From: Cotesia glomerata
Lineage: Eukaryota > Arthropoda > Insecta > Hymenoptera > Braconidae
Assembly: GCF_020080835.1 (NCBI RefSeq)
Contig: NC_058158.1
Location: 13,206,001 to 13,270,000 of the forward strand
DNA length: 64,000 bases
Reading direction: 5' to 3'
Position 1 is the stretch's first letter. The number at the start of each line of letters is the position of its first letter. This document shows, in pieces, positions 25,308 to 36,764 of the stretch. Both the position numbers and the translations under genes were made by a program. A model generated the notes under the pieces. The model saw only the letters and a program-made list of their open reading frames with translations. It was not told the origin of the DNA and ran no database searches.

Positions 25308-25552
25308 TACACTGAAAAACAAATAACTTGACTCAAGAAAAAAATTATTGAACCAAAAAAATCATATCAAAGAGCTTCATCGTCTTAATTTAAGTAAAAG
25401 AGTCTTGAACTGCGAAATTTTTTTTGGATTATAAATAAATTCTACTTGATTCAAGAATTTTTCGTTTTGATTCAAGATAGTGACACTCTTTAAAATGATT
25501 TTCTAAATTCAAGAATTTGTCTCTTCCGTCAAGTTAATTTTATTTCAGTATA
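25308..25552. mobile_element. MITE, TA-CACTGAAAAAC ends
   Basis: TACACTGAAAAACAAATAAC at the left mirrors GTTAATTTTATTTCAGTATA at the right. The inside shows TTGACTCAAGAAAAAAATT and TTGATTCAAGATAG. It is about 245 bp. Confidence 0.75.
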
Positions 25553-26118
25553 TACGCAAGAAGGCTTACAGGGTTAATCAACCTTCATAGAATTTTTCAT
25601 TGAAATGAAAATTAGTAATTGATTATAAATATATCTTTAAGATATTTAGATTAACTACGAAACGATCTTAAAAAGTTGTAATTTTAATTGAGTTTTGAGC
25701 TTTTCACTTTTTGGTAGTTTTTTTTTTAACATTTGAATGACACAATATCGTTCAAAATAATGTGCTAATTTCATTTAACAATTAATTTCACTTGAAAATT
25801 CACTTCGATTAAGAAATTCTTGAATTAAATTAGCTTTTCTGATCGGTGGTTTTAAATTTACTATTGATTAAATCAAAATTTGGGCAACATCATCACTGTC
25901 CAAGTTGAGAAAATTCTAATGAAGATTATTGCTGTATTAATAAAATATTTACTGTGTCAGAATAAACAATCTTGTCCATATTTCATGGTGTACTTAAGGG
26001 TTGAAATTAAAACCCTCTTTTTAATCGGAATACATAAAGCAAGGATGTAGATAATTGACAGTAAGTTAAAAAAAAAAAATTCAGATAATTTATGCGGTTA
26101 TAAAAGGTAACTTATGGT

Positions 26119-26345
26119 ATGGTAGTGTTTCGCGTTCAAAGTAGTGTTAAACGCTTATCCCACGTACATACCCCTGAAGAGATTGTGCTGGCGCGCGATA
26201 TTGTCTAAAAAACCGGCTGGAATTGCTTCATCCAAACAAGAACTATCTCTTGAAGAGGATCTGGATATTAATCAGTGGAAGAGCAAGAGAACGTCAGTTA
26301 GCAGGCCGTGAATCTCCTGGTGAAAGCTGTGTCGTTCTTCGAGTC
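26119..26345 (+). pseudogene. Coding-looking fragment of unknown identity, interrupted
   Basis: From the ATG at 26119, a 29-codon frame includes SHVHTPEEIVLARDIV and stops at TAA. A second frame, offset by one base, continues through PAGIASSKQELSLEEDLD to a TGA near 26310. The GC-richer composition and soluble-protein-like residues suggest decayed coding sequence with a frameshift, but I cannot assign a family. Chance is a real alternative. Confidence 0.25.
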
Positions 26346-26359
26346 TGCAATCAAATTTA

Positions 26360-27790
26360 AAGCTCTGACATTGAGTGGATAACACAAAAATAAATGGAAT
26401 AAAACATTTAATGAAGTACTAACTGCTAATAAAATCTAGTAATTTATATCTGTGGCTTTGACCACGATAATTATTAATAAGCTATGCCAGCTTACTAATG
26501 TAATATTTTCTGTTGAAAACAATATTAATACTATAAAATATATTAAACTACACTACTACAGACTAATTCTAAAGTGAATATTTTCCGTTCAAGTGAATTT
26601 TATATTCATGTTACAAGCAAAATCAAATTTAGTAATGTTAAGGATCTTTGTTCAAAAGCAGACTTGTCTCCATCTAAAAAATGCTTTAATCTCATAATTG
26701 TCATGAATCGCCGATAACATTCCAACTTTGATCAGATAGGTGCTTTACATCAACGTAGTCATATCTTGTTAGCAGATACTCTTGCTATTTATCCTGCGGC
26801 ACTTTGAAATTTTTAGCAATATATATGTTTATAAACAGCGATTCATGCATGATATGGTAAATATGAAAAAAACAAACGTGGTTGTGTGTGGACGAGTAAT
26901 GGATGTTAGTGTTTTATCTTTTCAATCTAGAACACTCAAGAGATTGGTGCATTGCACTTGTTGGTTTCATTATTTGCTCCCTCTTTTTTTTCATTTAATA
27001 ACAAGGTTAGAACCTCATTACTGCACACGCCTAAAGACTACATAAAGCTAGTGCGTGAGACTTTTATAACATGAAATAATTGATCTTGACAGTTTCTGCT
27101 TGTTTCTCCATGGACAACAGAATATTATCAAAATCGCTAATATATAATTATTATCATCTAAAAGTGTTGATTATTAACTATAAGCATTTTCAAGTAATTA
27201 TGTAATTAGTTACAAAGTACTATATAATATATGAATTAACAACTAATAAGAAACTATTTTACAAGTTAATTATAGCTTTAATCGCCAGACATCTTATTTT
27301 TTATCGATAGTTTACATACAACCAAAAAAAAAAAATTCGATTCGCTTATAATTTTAATTACCATTATTTAGAAAAATTAAAATAATTCGTAGTTACTGCA
27401 ATACGTCTCTGACACAGCTTGCCTCTAAACGTCATTGATGTAAGTAGCTTAGAAAGTTTTTAAAAGTAAAATATTTGACTATTTGTTTAAGCTCAATTTT
27501 AATTACTAAAAGTCCTTAAAATTAAATTACTTTCACTATTGTATAATTATAGTTGAAATCCATCTAAATTAAATCTATGTAATTATAATTTAATTTTTAA
27601 TGTTGTTATAATTTTTCTTTTAAGTTTTATTATTATTATTGTTCATTAGTACTCAAATTATTCTATGAAACTAAATTTTGTTTACATGTAAAAATATTAT
27701 TTTATCAAACTATCATACCTTCATAAAATATATTGTTAAAACTTGCCACCTGGCAATTCGCCTTGGCATAATAAATAAATAAAAGCAAAT
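26360..27790. other. Unassigned AT-rich stretch
   Basis: I see no supported features. The 87-codon frame at 26782-27045 lacks any domain or signal. Confidence 0.5.
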
Positions 27791-27794
27791 CAAA

Positions 27795-28041
27795 TTCCAA
27801 AAATCGTTCTAGAATAAAAATTTTAAACTATAAGAAAATCACTATGGAAGATTTCATTGTCATGAATCAAGTAGAAAAGTCCTTGAACTAAGAAACATCT
27901 CTCAATTCAAGCAAAGTTTATTTAGTTTAATGACTTTTCTATTTGATTAAAACTATGAAATCCTTAAAAATGATTTTTATGATTAGTGATTCTTTTGATC
28001 ACGTTTTTGTTATTGTTATTATTACTTTTTTTTTTTTTTTC
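27795..28041. mobile_element. MITE fragment ending in TTTTTTTTTTTCAGTG
   Basis: Words AATCAAGTAGAAAAGTCCTT and CTCAATTCAAGCAAAG match the TTGATTCAAGAA family. The right end TTTTTCAGTG is preserved and the left end is worn. Confidence 0.5.
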
Positions 28042-28236
28042 AGTGTTGGAATTATTAATTTTCAACTTGATGTATCAAGAATTAATGATAATCATAACTT
28101 CTTATTATTTACTAATCACTGCAATAAAATCATCAAAGGTTAATAAAAATATCAATTAATTCTTCGAATAAATTTTGAATTATAGAAAACATTTAAAATT
28201 ATTTTTATTGTAATAATTCATTGAATTACAGACTTA

Positions 28237-28680
28237 TTAGATAGTTAAAATTACTGTGAAAAATATAAGTGGAAAATCTATTTTTCTATACCTACTTGAC
28301 TTATCTATTTTATGAATAACAAATAGGCAGCCCCTCGAAATACCTAGCAAATATTTTTCCAAGATGGTTACGCTTTTAAGGTGAACAAAATGAGGAGCAA
28401 TTCCTGCTGGGCACATTATTCCTGTGTTGAGGATTGACGTGAAAGCCAGAAAGTCAGTCACGGTAATAATGAAGTGTTAATGGCATGCATTTGCATACAC
28501 TGCTTCCAACAATCATCCGAAAAACCTGTAAACGAGTGGTACCAACAGCACTACCACTGTTTGGATATGTAAATATACCTGAATGGTCATGGATATCACC
28601 GAGGTGAATGAAAGCTGTCATTAACAAAACCAAACTTTCAACATGCCAGCATGTCATTACTTGAACGTGACGCAGGCAAA
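28237..28680 (-). other. GC-richer segment with two adjacent short frames
   Basis: Minus-strand frames of 67 codons (28454-28657) and 74 codons (28237-28461) lie almost end to end in different phases. The plus strand also has an open stretch here. Residue composition (for example LGDIHDHSGIFTYPNSG) is not repeat-like. I do not recognise either. A decayed gene or an untranslated exon is possible. Confidence 0.25.
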
Positions 28681-29021
28681 TGACTATTTACAAACAACTG
28701 GAAAAATAATAATTACGGTATTTTCTACCTGATATTTTTGAGAAGGGTTGTCAATTATCGTTGCTATTTCATTCAGAAGTGTGAAAAATAATAACTTTGT
28801 TCATCATCCTATTTATTGTCACATGATCTTCTAAATATTTTTAAACTTAGATGCAATTAATGTATATTAGGATGAAAAGAAAAAAATAATGCCGAGACTT
28901 ATTTCATCAGTCTTCAGCAAATGATAATTTTTCTTATGACAATTTTTTTGAGAAAATAAATTTACTCGCATGTAAAAATTTTTTTGTAGTAAGCAGTTAA
29001 ATTTTTTTGAATCAATAAAAA

Positions 29022-29850
29022 TAATTTTTTTTTACTTAAGTAAAATTTAGGAAGGAAAATTTTTATATAGTTTAATTTAACCTTTTTTATATGTAAATGT
29101 TTGGTCAATTAATAAAAGTTCATTATCTTCAGCTCAACAGAAAAAAAAATAGGTGCTACAATAGAATAGAGTCCTGTAGGAGCAACAGGATTTTCTTGGT
29201 GCAGCAACAAAACTGATCCTATGGAAGCAACATAATAAAATCCTCGATATATCCATAATTTATCCAAATTGAAAAAACAAATTTGTAAAAAACTTAATTT
29301 TTGAAGAGACAAAAAAATTAAAATTTGAAAAGCAAAATTCAAATTTTCAGAAAAATTCAAAATTTGAAAAAATTTCAAATTTTGGAGACATATTTAATCC
29401 TGAAAACACTAAAGTAAAAAAAAATTTTTATCTAATATCATACTTTTTGATTATCCTTACGTAGATTGCTAAGAACATTTTTATACGCTCTAATCAAATT
29501 ATTATAATTCGAAATGACTTACAATGCCAATTTTTTCATTCCTTACTGAATACAGTGTGAAATTGCCGAAAATGAACGTTATTTAAAATTTTTATCTTGT
29601 AGCCCTACAAGAAAAACCCTGTCGCTGCAACAGGATTTTATTATGTTGCTCTCACAGGATCAGTCCTTTTGCTGCACCATGGAAATCCTGTAGCTCCCAC
29701 AGAACTGCATTCTGTTGCAACACCTATTGTTTTTTTCATATAACTGAAGATAATGAACTTTCATTAATTGACTAAGAATTTACACAAAAAAAATTTAATT
29801 GAACCATATAAAAAGATTCCTTCCTAAATTTTTCTTAAGTAAAAAAAATT
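29022..29850. mobile_element. Foldback element with arms of about 230 bp
   Basis: The left arm (TTTTACTTAAGTAAAATTTAGG, GTCAATTAATAAAAGTTCAT, ATAATAAAATCCT) is answered in inverse order at the right. The arms contain repeated CAACAGGATTTT and TCCTGTAGGAGC words. The centre (about 29270-29580) is AT-rich and unpaired. There is no coding capacity; this is a long hairpin MITE. Confidence 0.85.
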
Positions 29851-31089
29851 ATATTTAGCTTTAAAACAACTTTTAGCTTTAAATTCTAATCAACTGCCAT
29901 GTCTAAGTTATCTCAAAAATTTCGAAGTCCTGACCATTATTATTGACTAATATATAGTAAGTGACGACGTTCTTGAACAGTTTTTAAAAAATTACAATAG
30001 AAATGAAACGAGCGAATTATTTAATTTTTCAAAAAAATTGCTTATTTGAAAAAAGCATCAGTGAGTAAGTACTTTCATTGTATCTTTTGCAATTAATTTG
30101 AATACGACTAATACGGAAGACGCGAAAGAATAAAAATGAAATTTTTTTATTTGATCAGTAATCCGGTTGCTGAGGATACCAAAAGGCTTCACCTTCACAA
30201 CCACTTGACATAAATATAAGCTGTGGTTCATAAGTAACGGGAGATAAGATAGTCATAATTTAAGGAAACGTTATTAATGATTCAACTCAGGGAAGACATG
30301 GATATATGGATGTATACGTACCACGCATGTCTGGCTGTTTTTATTTTTACATGTACCTTATATTTCACCCCTTCTTTTTTCAGTATCTGGAATTAAAATT
30401 ACGATACAATAAGTGATGCTCCTGAACGTTTGTATCTCGTATCCGAACAAAAACAGTTTCACTGTAAAAAAATCGCGTCAAGTCCACGTTCATAAGACTA
30501 TTAAGAAAAAAAAATTTGTTTTTTTCTTTACAAAAATATATAAAATAAAAAAATTAAAAAATCCAAGTAACCGATATGATTGTTTATGATTTTCGGAAAT
30601 GAAAAAAATTTTGTTACAAATTTAAAAATTAAAAAAAAAGTTTGGAACGTATTTAGTGTGCGCGGTTGCAAAATTTAAAAAAATTGAAATGCACAATGAC
30701 GCACACCAAGTACGTTCCAAAATTTTTCTTAATTTTTAAATTTATAACAAAATTTTTTAATTTCCCAAAGTCATAAACAATCATATCGGTTACTTGATTT
30801 TTAATTTTTATTTTATATATTTTGTAAAGAAAAACAAATTTTTTTTTCTTAATAGTCTTATGAACGTGGACTTGGCGCAATTTTTTACAGTGAAACTGTT
30901 TTTTTATTTTATTTATTTATTTATTTATTTCCTATTTTTAAACCCAACAGCCCAATGGGCCATTAACAGGGTTACACAATTACATAATTATATGAAGGTT
31001 ACAGAGTAAATAACAAAGAAAGTAATCTAAAAAAAAAGAATGAATACAAATGAAAGAGAGAAGTAACTGACATTATTAATTAAGTAGTT

Positions 31090-33930
31090 TTATGTAATGC
31101 TGCGTAACGATTGTACAATATTACTGATGCAGTTGGCAGTGATCGGATAACTGAAATCAAGGAGATCAAAGTCAGCTAAATTATTGTTAGCCGCAATATA
31201 ATTACAAATATTTATTAGTCTATACAATGGTGATGACTGTTCAAAAGCTGACCTGGCAAGTGGACAGCGAAAAGGGTCTGTTGATCGCAGATTCCGTAGA
31301 GGTGAATCAAAAGGAAGAAGTCCCAGAAAGCTCGGGCAATATATCTTACCCTTGATAACACCAACTACAAAAAGCACTGCTGCACATGTCCTCCTCTCTT
31401 CAAGGGTGAGCATGTTAGCACTGGAGCAAAGTGCGAGATAATCAGCACCACGCTCAGGATAGACACCATTTCTTTTGTACTCTAAGTATTTTAAGAATCT
31501 CCTCTGAATTTTTTCAATTTCCTGCATATGTTTTTTAAAAATCGGTGACCAAATTACTGATGCATACTCTAATCTTGAACGAACTAAAGCACAGTATAAG
31601 GTTTTAATAGTATTGAGGTTTTTGAAATTTTTAGTCGTCCTAATCACAAATCCCAGTATTTTAACTGCTGAGGAAGTGATGGCAGCATAGTGAGCAGTAA
31701 ATGTTAAACGATTATCGAAAACAACTCCAAGATCCCTACAGGTTGTAACATATTTAAGAGGGATAGAATTAATAGAGTAGGGAAATTCAATTTGAGGCTG
31801 TGTTCTGCTAAAAGACATTACTATGCATTTGTTTACATTGAGCTGAAGCTTGTTTTCTTTACACCAGGTTGCTAATGCTTCAAGATTTCTCTGAAGCACA
31901 AGACAATCAGACCATGTTCTAACACACAGGCAGTATTTAGCATCATCCGCAAAGAGCTCGAAGGGACAAGTTATTACTTTTTCAAGTGGATTGATAAATA
32001 TGAGAAATAACAGAGGACCAAGATTCGAACCCTGGGGAACACCCGAGGAGGATCTAAAAGTGCTAGAGCGGAAGCCATTGAATAATACACTGTTAGATCT
32101 ATTTGTGAGATAAGATATCAACAGTGTGAGCAAATATGATGGTATGCCCAAGTCACAAAGCCTGTGTATCAGAATAATAATATCAACTTTGTCGAAAGCT
32201 TTGGCAAAGTCGGTTTGAATAACGTCTACCTGATCACCGTTTTTCATATTACTATTTAGGTACTCAGTGTATGAAATTAAATTGGTCACTGTCGAGCGAC
32301 GGCAGAAGAAACCGTGCTGCGCATTACTGATAGTGACGCTGACATACGGCAATAGTTGGTCATAAATATACATTTCAAAAACCTTTGCGAATACAGAAAT
32401 AACCGATATAGGTCTATAATTTGTGATTAATGTAGGATCATCAGCCTTGTGAATTGGACAAACCTTAGAATGTTTCCATAGTGAAGGAAAAACTCGATAC
32501 TCAATGCAAGACTGAATTAGACGTGTCAGGGGAGACACGAAACAAGTAGCGGTGTCCTTGACTATGGTACAAGGTATGCCATCAGCTCCAGCAGACATTT
32601 TGTTTGGTAGTTGATTAATATATTTTAAAATGGTCGCCTCATCTGGTAGTAGGATGCCCCCCAGGTAGTCACTTTTGGGGCATATTTCATCAAGGTTAAC
32701 TGATAAATCAAAAGGATTGAAAACACTGCTGAAATACGTTGCAAATTCATCAGCAATAACTTGAGGATCAGAAACACTCTCATTATTTATACAGAAACTA
32801 GTAGGAAACTGATTCTGCCTCTTACTATTACTGATGAATTTCCAGAACTTTTTTGGTTCTCTGTATAGACTTGCCTCAGCTTCAGTCTGGTAGTTCCTAT
32901 ATGCAGATTTAATTCTAGACTTTAGTGAGTTTCTGAGGGCCTTATACTGAGCTTTATAATAACTTGTGGGATTCTTTCTTAATTTGAGTCTATATAATTC
33001 TTTAAGTTTGCAATCACTAATTATATCCCATGTAAACCACATGGGATACTTAATATTATTGTGACTAGAGCATGCAGCAGTCCTTGGGAGCGACCGATCA
33101 AATGCGGATTCAATTAGTTGATAAAAAACTTTACACGCATCATCCGGATGCATATTATTCATTAGGTCCCAATTCAGGTTATTAAGACTGTCAGTGAGTA
33201 TATCTTTGTTATACCTATGAAAATTGAATTTGCCCACTGGCATTTTGCTACTATTTTTACCACGATCAATAATAAACTGGAGTGAGATCGAAAGCGCCGG
33301 ATGGTACGGGTCAAGTTTAAGTAGAGGCTCAGTGTTGATCATATTGACATATTTAAGAGTACTAAACACTAGATCAAGCAGTCTATTAATTGAGTTTACA
33401 ATACAATTAAATTGTTTAAGGTTAAGAAAGCTTGCAAAGTAGTTTATCACTTCAGCTCTTGGACAGACACAACCATCATTAACATAAGCTAAATAATTTG
33501 GTGAGTTAAAGTCGCCGATCACCACCAGCTCACCTGCATCAACAGAAGGGTGCGCTGAAAGTACATCCAGGAAATCAGAGTAAACCTGAATATTTAAATC
33601 TGGAGGTATATAGAGCCCAATAATATTCAAAGAAAGATTTAATCCAAGAGTTACACAAACTATATCAATTTGTGGAAATTGCTCTTTTATATCATCAAGG
33701 TTATAAGACTGAGCAGGTAATGAGGCATTACATGCTATTAAAACACCTCCACCTGATTTCCTGAATGTCTCACGCCGGTCGCATCTAAAAACATTAAATA
33801 AATTCGAATCAAACAATTCAGAAGAAAATATAGTACTATTAAGCCATGTTTCAGTAAAAATATAAATATCATAATCAATAATGGAGGTATTATACAATAC
33901 ATTACGCAACTTTGTCTTAAGGCCCCTCAC
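31090..33930 (-). CDS. LINE ORF2: AP endonuclease plus reverse transcriptase (946 codons, intact)
   Basis: This frame encodes the enzyme that nicks target DNA and copies the element RNA at the nick. The N-terminal endonuclease shows TETW (26-29), IGDFN (138-142) and DPYHP with the catalytic His at 210. The reverse transcriptase spans about 440-760, with NYRPIS (504-509), TDFAKAFD (573-580), GVPQGS (630-635) and the catalytic FADD (660-663). The open frame continues upstream of the listed start through YYQNVRGL, the usual start of the endonuclease fold, and overlaps the end of ORF1 in another phase. True initiation is therefore upstream or by reinitiation. No stop or frameshift interrupts the domains, so the copy may be recent or active. 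Confidence 0.95.
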   Translation of the reverse strand: MRGLKTKLRNVLYNTSIIDYDIYIFTETWLNSTIFSSELFDSNLFNVFRCDRRETFRKSGGGVLIACNASLPAQSYNLDDIKEQFPQIDIVCVTLGLNLSLNIIGLYIPPDLNIQVYSDFLDVLSAHPSVDAGELVVIGDFNSPNYLAYVNDGCVCPRAEVINYFASFLNLKQFNCIVNSINRLLDLVFSTLKYVNMINTEPLLKLDPYHPALSISLQFIIDRGKNSSKMPVGKFNFHRYNKDILTDSLNNLNWDLMNNMHPDDACKVFYQLIESAFDRSLPRTAACSSHNNIKYPMWFTWDIISDCKLKELYRLKLRKNPTSYYKAQYKALRNSLKSRIKSAYRNYQTEAEASLYREPKKFWKFISNSKRQNQFPTSFCINNESVSDPQVIADEFATYFSSVFNPFDLSVNLDEICPKSDYLGGILLPDEATILKYINQLPNKMSAGADGIPCTIVKDTATCFVSPLTRLIQSCIEYRVFPSLWKHSKVCPIHKADDPTLITNYRPISVISVFAKVFEMYIYDQLLPYVSVTISNAQHGFFCRRSTVTNLISYTEYLNSNMKNGDQVDVIQTDFAKAFDKVDIIILIHRLCDLGIPSYLLTLLISYLTNRSNSVLFNGFRSSTFRSSSGVPQGSNLGPLLFLIFINPLEKVITCPFELFADDAKYCLCVRTWSDCLVLQRNLEALATWCKENKLQLNVNKCIVMSFSRTQPQIEFPYSINSIPLKYVTTCRDLGVVFDNRLTFTAHYAAITSSAVKILGFVIRTTKNFKNLNTIKTLYCALVRSRLEYASVIWSPIFKKHMQEIEKIQRRFLKYLEYKRNGVYPERGADYLALCSSANMLTLEERRTCAAVLFVVGVIKGKIYCPSFLGLLPFDSPLRNLRSTDPFRCPLARSAFEQSSPLYRLINICNYIAANNNLADFDLLDFSYPITANCISNIVQSLRSIT

Positions 33931-33992
33931 ATTTTGGTAATATATATGGTTTTGTTTACAGGTAGAATTCAGTATAGAACAACGATCAAAGT

Positions 33993-34886
33993 TTAATCCG
34001 TTTGAGGAGGCGGACGTTTGTTGACAATCGATGTTTTCCCATGTCTCATCACCAGACGAAGATTGGACTCTCCCTCTTTGGTACGGCGTAGAAGCTCCTT
34101 CAAGGCACTCCTGTGCTGATTCCTCTGACGCTGAGTACGATCGCTCGAGATTATTATCTGCTCCAGCTTCAATTCTGCCGGATGCTGCTTGGATTTTTTT
34201 ATCTTTATAAATTTCTGCATCATTAAATCAGTAGACTTATGGTTAGCAAATACTACTCTCAATGGTCTTGGCTTGGCCAGAGATGGTGAATATTTACCAA
34301 TACGTGACACTGATGATAATGATGGAGAATCTGCATCGATACCAAGCGCCGCACAAAGTTTTGAAACAAAAGCCGAGTCAGCATCCGCTCGGAATTCATG
34401 ATCTTCGGCAACGGGTTCAGGAACGTTAAACAGCAGTACATTGTTGCGTTTGGATAATCTTTCTTCCACTTCTTCCAGTATTGAGTCCTCATGTCCCAGT
34501 GTACGCGTTTGAATCTCAGCAATTTTGCCAGTGCTGACTGTAACCTTATTCTCAAGAGTTTCAATTTTACTGGTATTAGTACGTTGCTGAGTCTCAATTT
34601 TAGTTAATCTTTCATTGAATGATTCATTCAGCGTATTAACACTTCCTTGGATTTTATTAATTTCCTTTTTAAGTTCATTTTTAACAGACGCGTTTTCCTC
34701 ACGTATAAGTTTACGCAAGTCCGCAGCTGAGACAGATTTCTTGACTCCACAGCACCTTTGAAATGAGCCGTTCTGTAATACGTTTGTTGACTTTGCACAG
34801 CTGGGATGATACGAGGCAGAACAACCAGGACAATCAACACTGTCTGTTGCAATGTTTCCAGAACATCCTCGGCATGAGCGTAACAT
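33993..34886 (-). CDS. LINE ORF1: PHD-like finger, coiled coil and nucleic-acid-binding region
   Basis: I chose the Met at 34886 because it precedes a C-x2-C motif; the open frame continues 29 hydrophobic residues upstream to 34973 without a convincing start. The order is as follows. A PHD-like zinc finger (CRGC, CPGC, HPSC and a terminal CC pair) occupies about residues 5-46. A charged coiled coil (about 60-165) comes next, then an RNNVLLFNVPEP segment typical of the RRM-like region of LINE ORF1 proteins, and a basic C-terminus. ORF1 proteins coat element RNA. The frame is intact and ends about 60 bp before the listed start of ORF2. Confidence 0.85.
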   Translation of the reverse strand: MLRSCRGCSGNIATDSVDCPGCSASYHPSCAKSTNVLQNGSFQRCCGVKKSVSAADLRKLIREENASVKNELKKEINKIQGSVNTLNESFNERLTKIETQQRTNTSKIETLENKVTVSTGKIAEIQTRTLGHEDSILEEVEERLSKRNNVLLFNVPEPVAEDHEFRADADSAFVSKLCAALGIDADSPSLSSVSRIGKYSPSLAKPRPLRVVFANHKSTDLMMQKFIKIKKSKQHPAELKLEQIIISSDRTQRQRNQHRSALKELLRRTKEGESNLRLVMRHGKTSIVNKRPPPQTD

Positions 34887-35363
34887 GTTAGCTGTATGTA
34901 AACAAAATAAGTCGATAATCAATAATGGTGCTACGTTAATGATATCAATAACCAATAGATGCCGCCAGGTCACTATAATATTTATCGATTAAAAGAAAGA
35001 TCGTATAAAACTCTATTGCCAATACTATGCCATAGATGACAGCACTCGGCACATACCAGATGACTCCAATAAAGATTTTATTATTATTATTATTATGAAC
35101 CAATGTGGAATGTATGAAAAATCGCAATTATAAAAATTATAGCACACTTCCAGTTATACCAGTTATTTCAGATTGAACACCACATCAACACACTCTGATA
35201 CACCAAAGATAAAAATGGAAAATGATTATAAACACCAGAACAAAGCCAAAATAACAGGAGCGTGGCAAGACCCGTATTTACTCTGACGCCATTTCTGAAA
35301 TATTTTGTTCGGATTTTAGTATTTTTGTAATTATAATAAAATTTACAATTGGTACCAACTTAA

Positions 35364-35630
35364 TTAAATCTTGCGTTGGTTGTATTTTTTATAGCAAACT
35401 ATCCCCTTGAAACTACAGTTTATGTAAAAATAATTCCAGCGCACCCTGGCGGGTGTAGATGCAAGCTGTGAAATATCTATTTTTAACTGTAGTTTCCCAT
35501 CTAATGAAGGATTACTATGCATTCTCGAATTATTTAGTCTGTGGCAGATCACTTTGCCCATCGAACAAAAAGTCAGGATCGAAATTTTTGCGTTGCTATA
35601 GTTTGTGCTGATTAAATTTAATAATTTCAA
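35364..35630 (-). CDS. Conserved 88-codon frame of the palindromic element, copy 1
   Basis: An 88-residue frame occurs at the same place in the element copies at 44607-44873 (full length) and 50125-50322 (truncated by a one-base change in a T-run). It contains GKVICHRLNNSRMHSNPSLD and STPARVRWNYFYINCSFKG. Compared with copy 2 only a few residues differ (C22/F, Y83/C, K87/E). I do not recognise a family. The frame may simply ride along in young copies, because three near-identical copies do not prove selection. Confidence 0.3.
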   Translation of the reverse strand: MKLLNLISTNYSNAKISILTFCSMGKVICHRLNNSRMHSNPSLDGKLQLKIDISQLASTPARVRWNYFYINCSFKGIVCYKKYNQRKI

Positions 35631-35855
35631 GTAGATTAATTGTTATAAGTGAATATAATTAATTAATAACAGTCAAATAAAGTATGAATTACTGTTATAA
35701 TATACAATTTAGGAAAAAAAAGTACCGTAGAATTAAATAAAATTTTGCAACCTCAAAATACCGTTCTGCTTACAGTAAACACAGTCGGTAGTCTGGCGCT
35801 GCGTTTACAGCAGATTTGAACGGAACTTGGCGCCAGATTCTACCGAATCTGTGGA

Positions 35856-36764
35856 TGTAAAGTGTTTACAAAATTTTAATATATATCACAAATAGAAAGT
35901 ACGAAATTTAGTGATGATAGTCGATTTAACATTAATCGTTTCGTTATAAGCTGTTATATTCAATATAGATTTCTGTCTCAGCTGAAAGATAACTTCTTAC
36001 ACGCATTCCACTTTTTGTATCGTCTATATGTAAATTTATGGACCGAGCCAAAGACTGCATTGAGATTTATGGACACGTCTCGTGATTGGAAGGCACTACT
36101 CGTCTGTAAAGTAATCTAAATCTTGAGATCGTCATTCATACAAGCGTGAGCATTCGAAAGCTTTTCTTCATAATAAGCACACACCGTTTCCTTTACCTTT
36201 CGTTCTTTATGAATTTACTCTGTAGCGTAATGTCGAATGTTAGTTTCGAATAATGTCGCGTGACTCATCGCGTGGGTGCTTATTTTCAATGCTTATTTAT
36301 AATGGATAATGTTTATCCAAGTAACAGTAATGCTCAAGAAATAGACTGCGTAACTAAATATCCAAGGAGTGCTGTTTAGTTATTAGAGGCAAGTTTTACT
36401 TATACATTAGATTAGGATTATTATTCAGATGAAATAAATTTGATTTAACCAAATCGATGCAAAATATAGTAGGTAGATGCTAAAACTTAAGCAATAATAA
36501 TTCATAGAATTCCGATTATTGCTAGATTATGTCAAAGATATTTACTTGAGCAAAGGAAATTACGAGCTTCTTTTATTTATTTATTAATATTCTTAAATTG
36601 AGCCTATGAATTTTGAGTCCAAAAATATCATTCTTAACTTGTGAGTTAAAGGCTTTGTTCAGATAAAAGTATACAGTTTTTTGGTTTAAAAGATCCTACT
36701 CTTTATTTTTGAACGTTAAGAAATCAGAAGATTGAAAATATAATAAAATAAAAAATCAGCAAAT
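35856..36764. other. Single-copy stretch without an assigned gene
   Basis: This stretch is moderately AT-rich single-copy sequence. A 25-codon frame starting at the ATG at 36302 is open and ordinary-looking but too short to call. I see no repeat boundaries. Confidence 0.4.

Larger units (their letters stand above)
30902..35302 (-). mobile_element. CR1-group non-LTR retrotransposon (LINE), apparently complete
   Basis: The element runs on the minus strand. A 5' region (from about 35302), ORF1, ORF2, a short 3' region and an AAATA-type simple-repeat tail (30902-30930) follow in order. Both ends are fixed by interruption of the surrounding palindromic element, so the size is about 4.4 kb. Both ORFs are open without frameshift. 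The simple-repeat tail and PHD-like ORF1 point to the CR1/L2/Daphne side of the Jockey group; the exact clade is not determined. Confidence 0.9.
30442..35855. mobile_element. 1 kb palindromic A|T-target element, copy 1, split by a LINE
   Basis: The left end TCCGAACAAAAACAGTTTCA follows an A, and the right end GAATCTGTGGA is followed by a T, as in copies 44382-45393 (inverted) and 49566-50615. The left half is a long inverted repeat whose second arm ends in GTTCGGA. The LINE at 30902-35302 interrupts the element just after CAGTGAAACTGTTTT, and TTTTGTTCGGATTTTAG resumes after it. Near the right end CAGATTC..GAATCTG forms a 7 bp hairpin. Confidence 0.85.

Noticed and set aside
30653..31009. Short frames at the left flank of the LINE
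   Set aside because: They arise from the inverted-repeat arms of the palindromic element and the LINE tail, and are Lys/Phe-rich because of A and T runs.
34189..34852. Frames overlapping LINE ORF1 in other phases
   Set aside because: They are shadows of the intact ORF1 on the minus strand.
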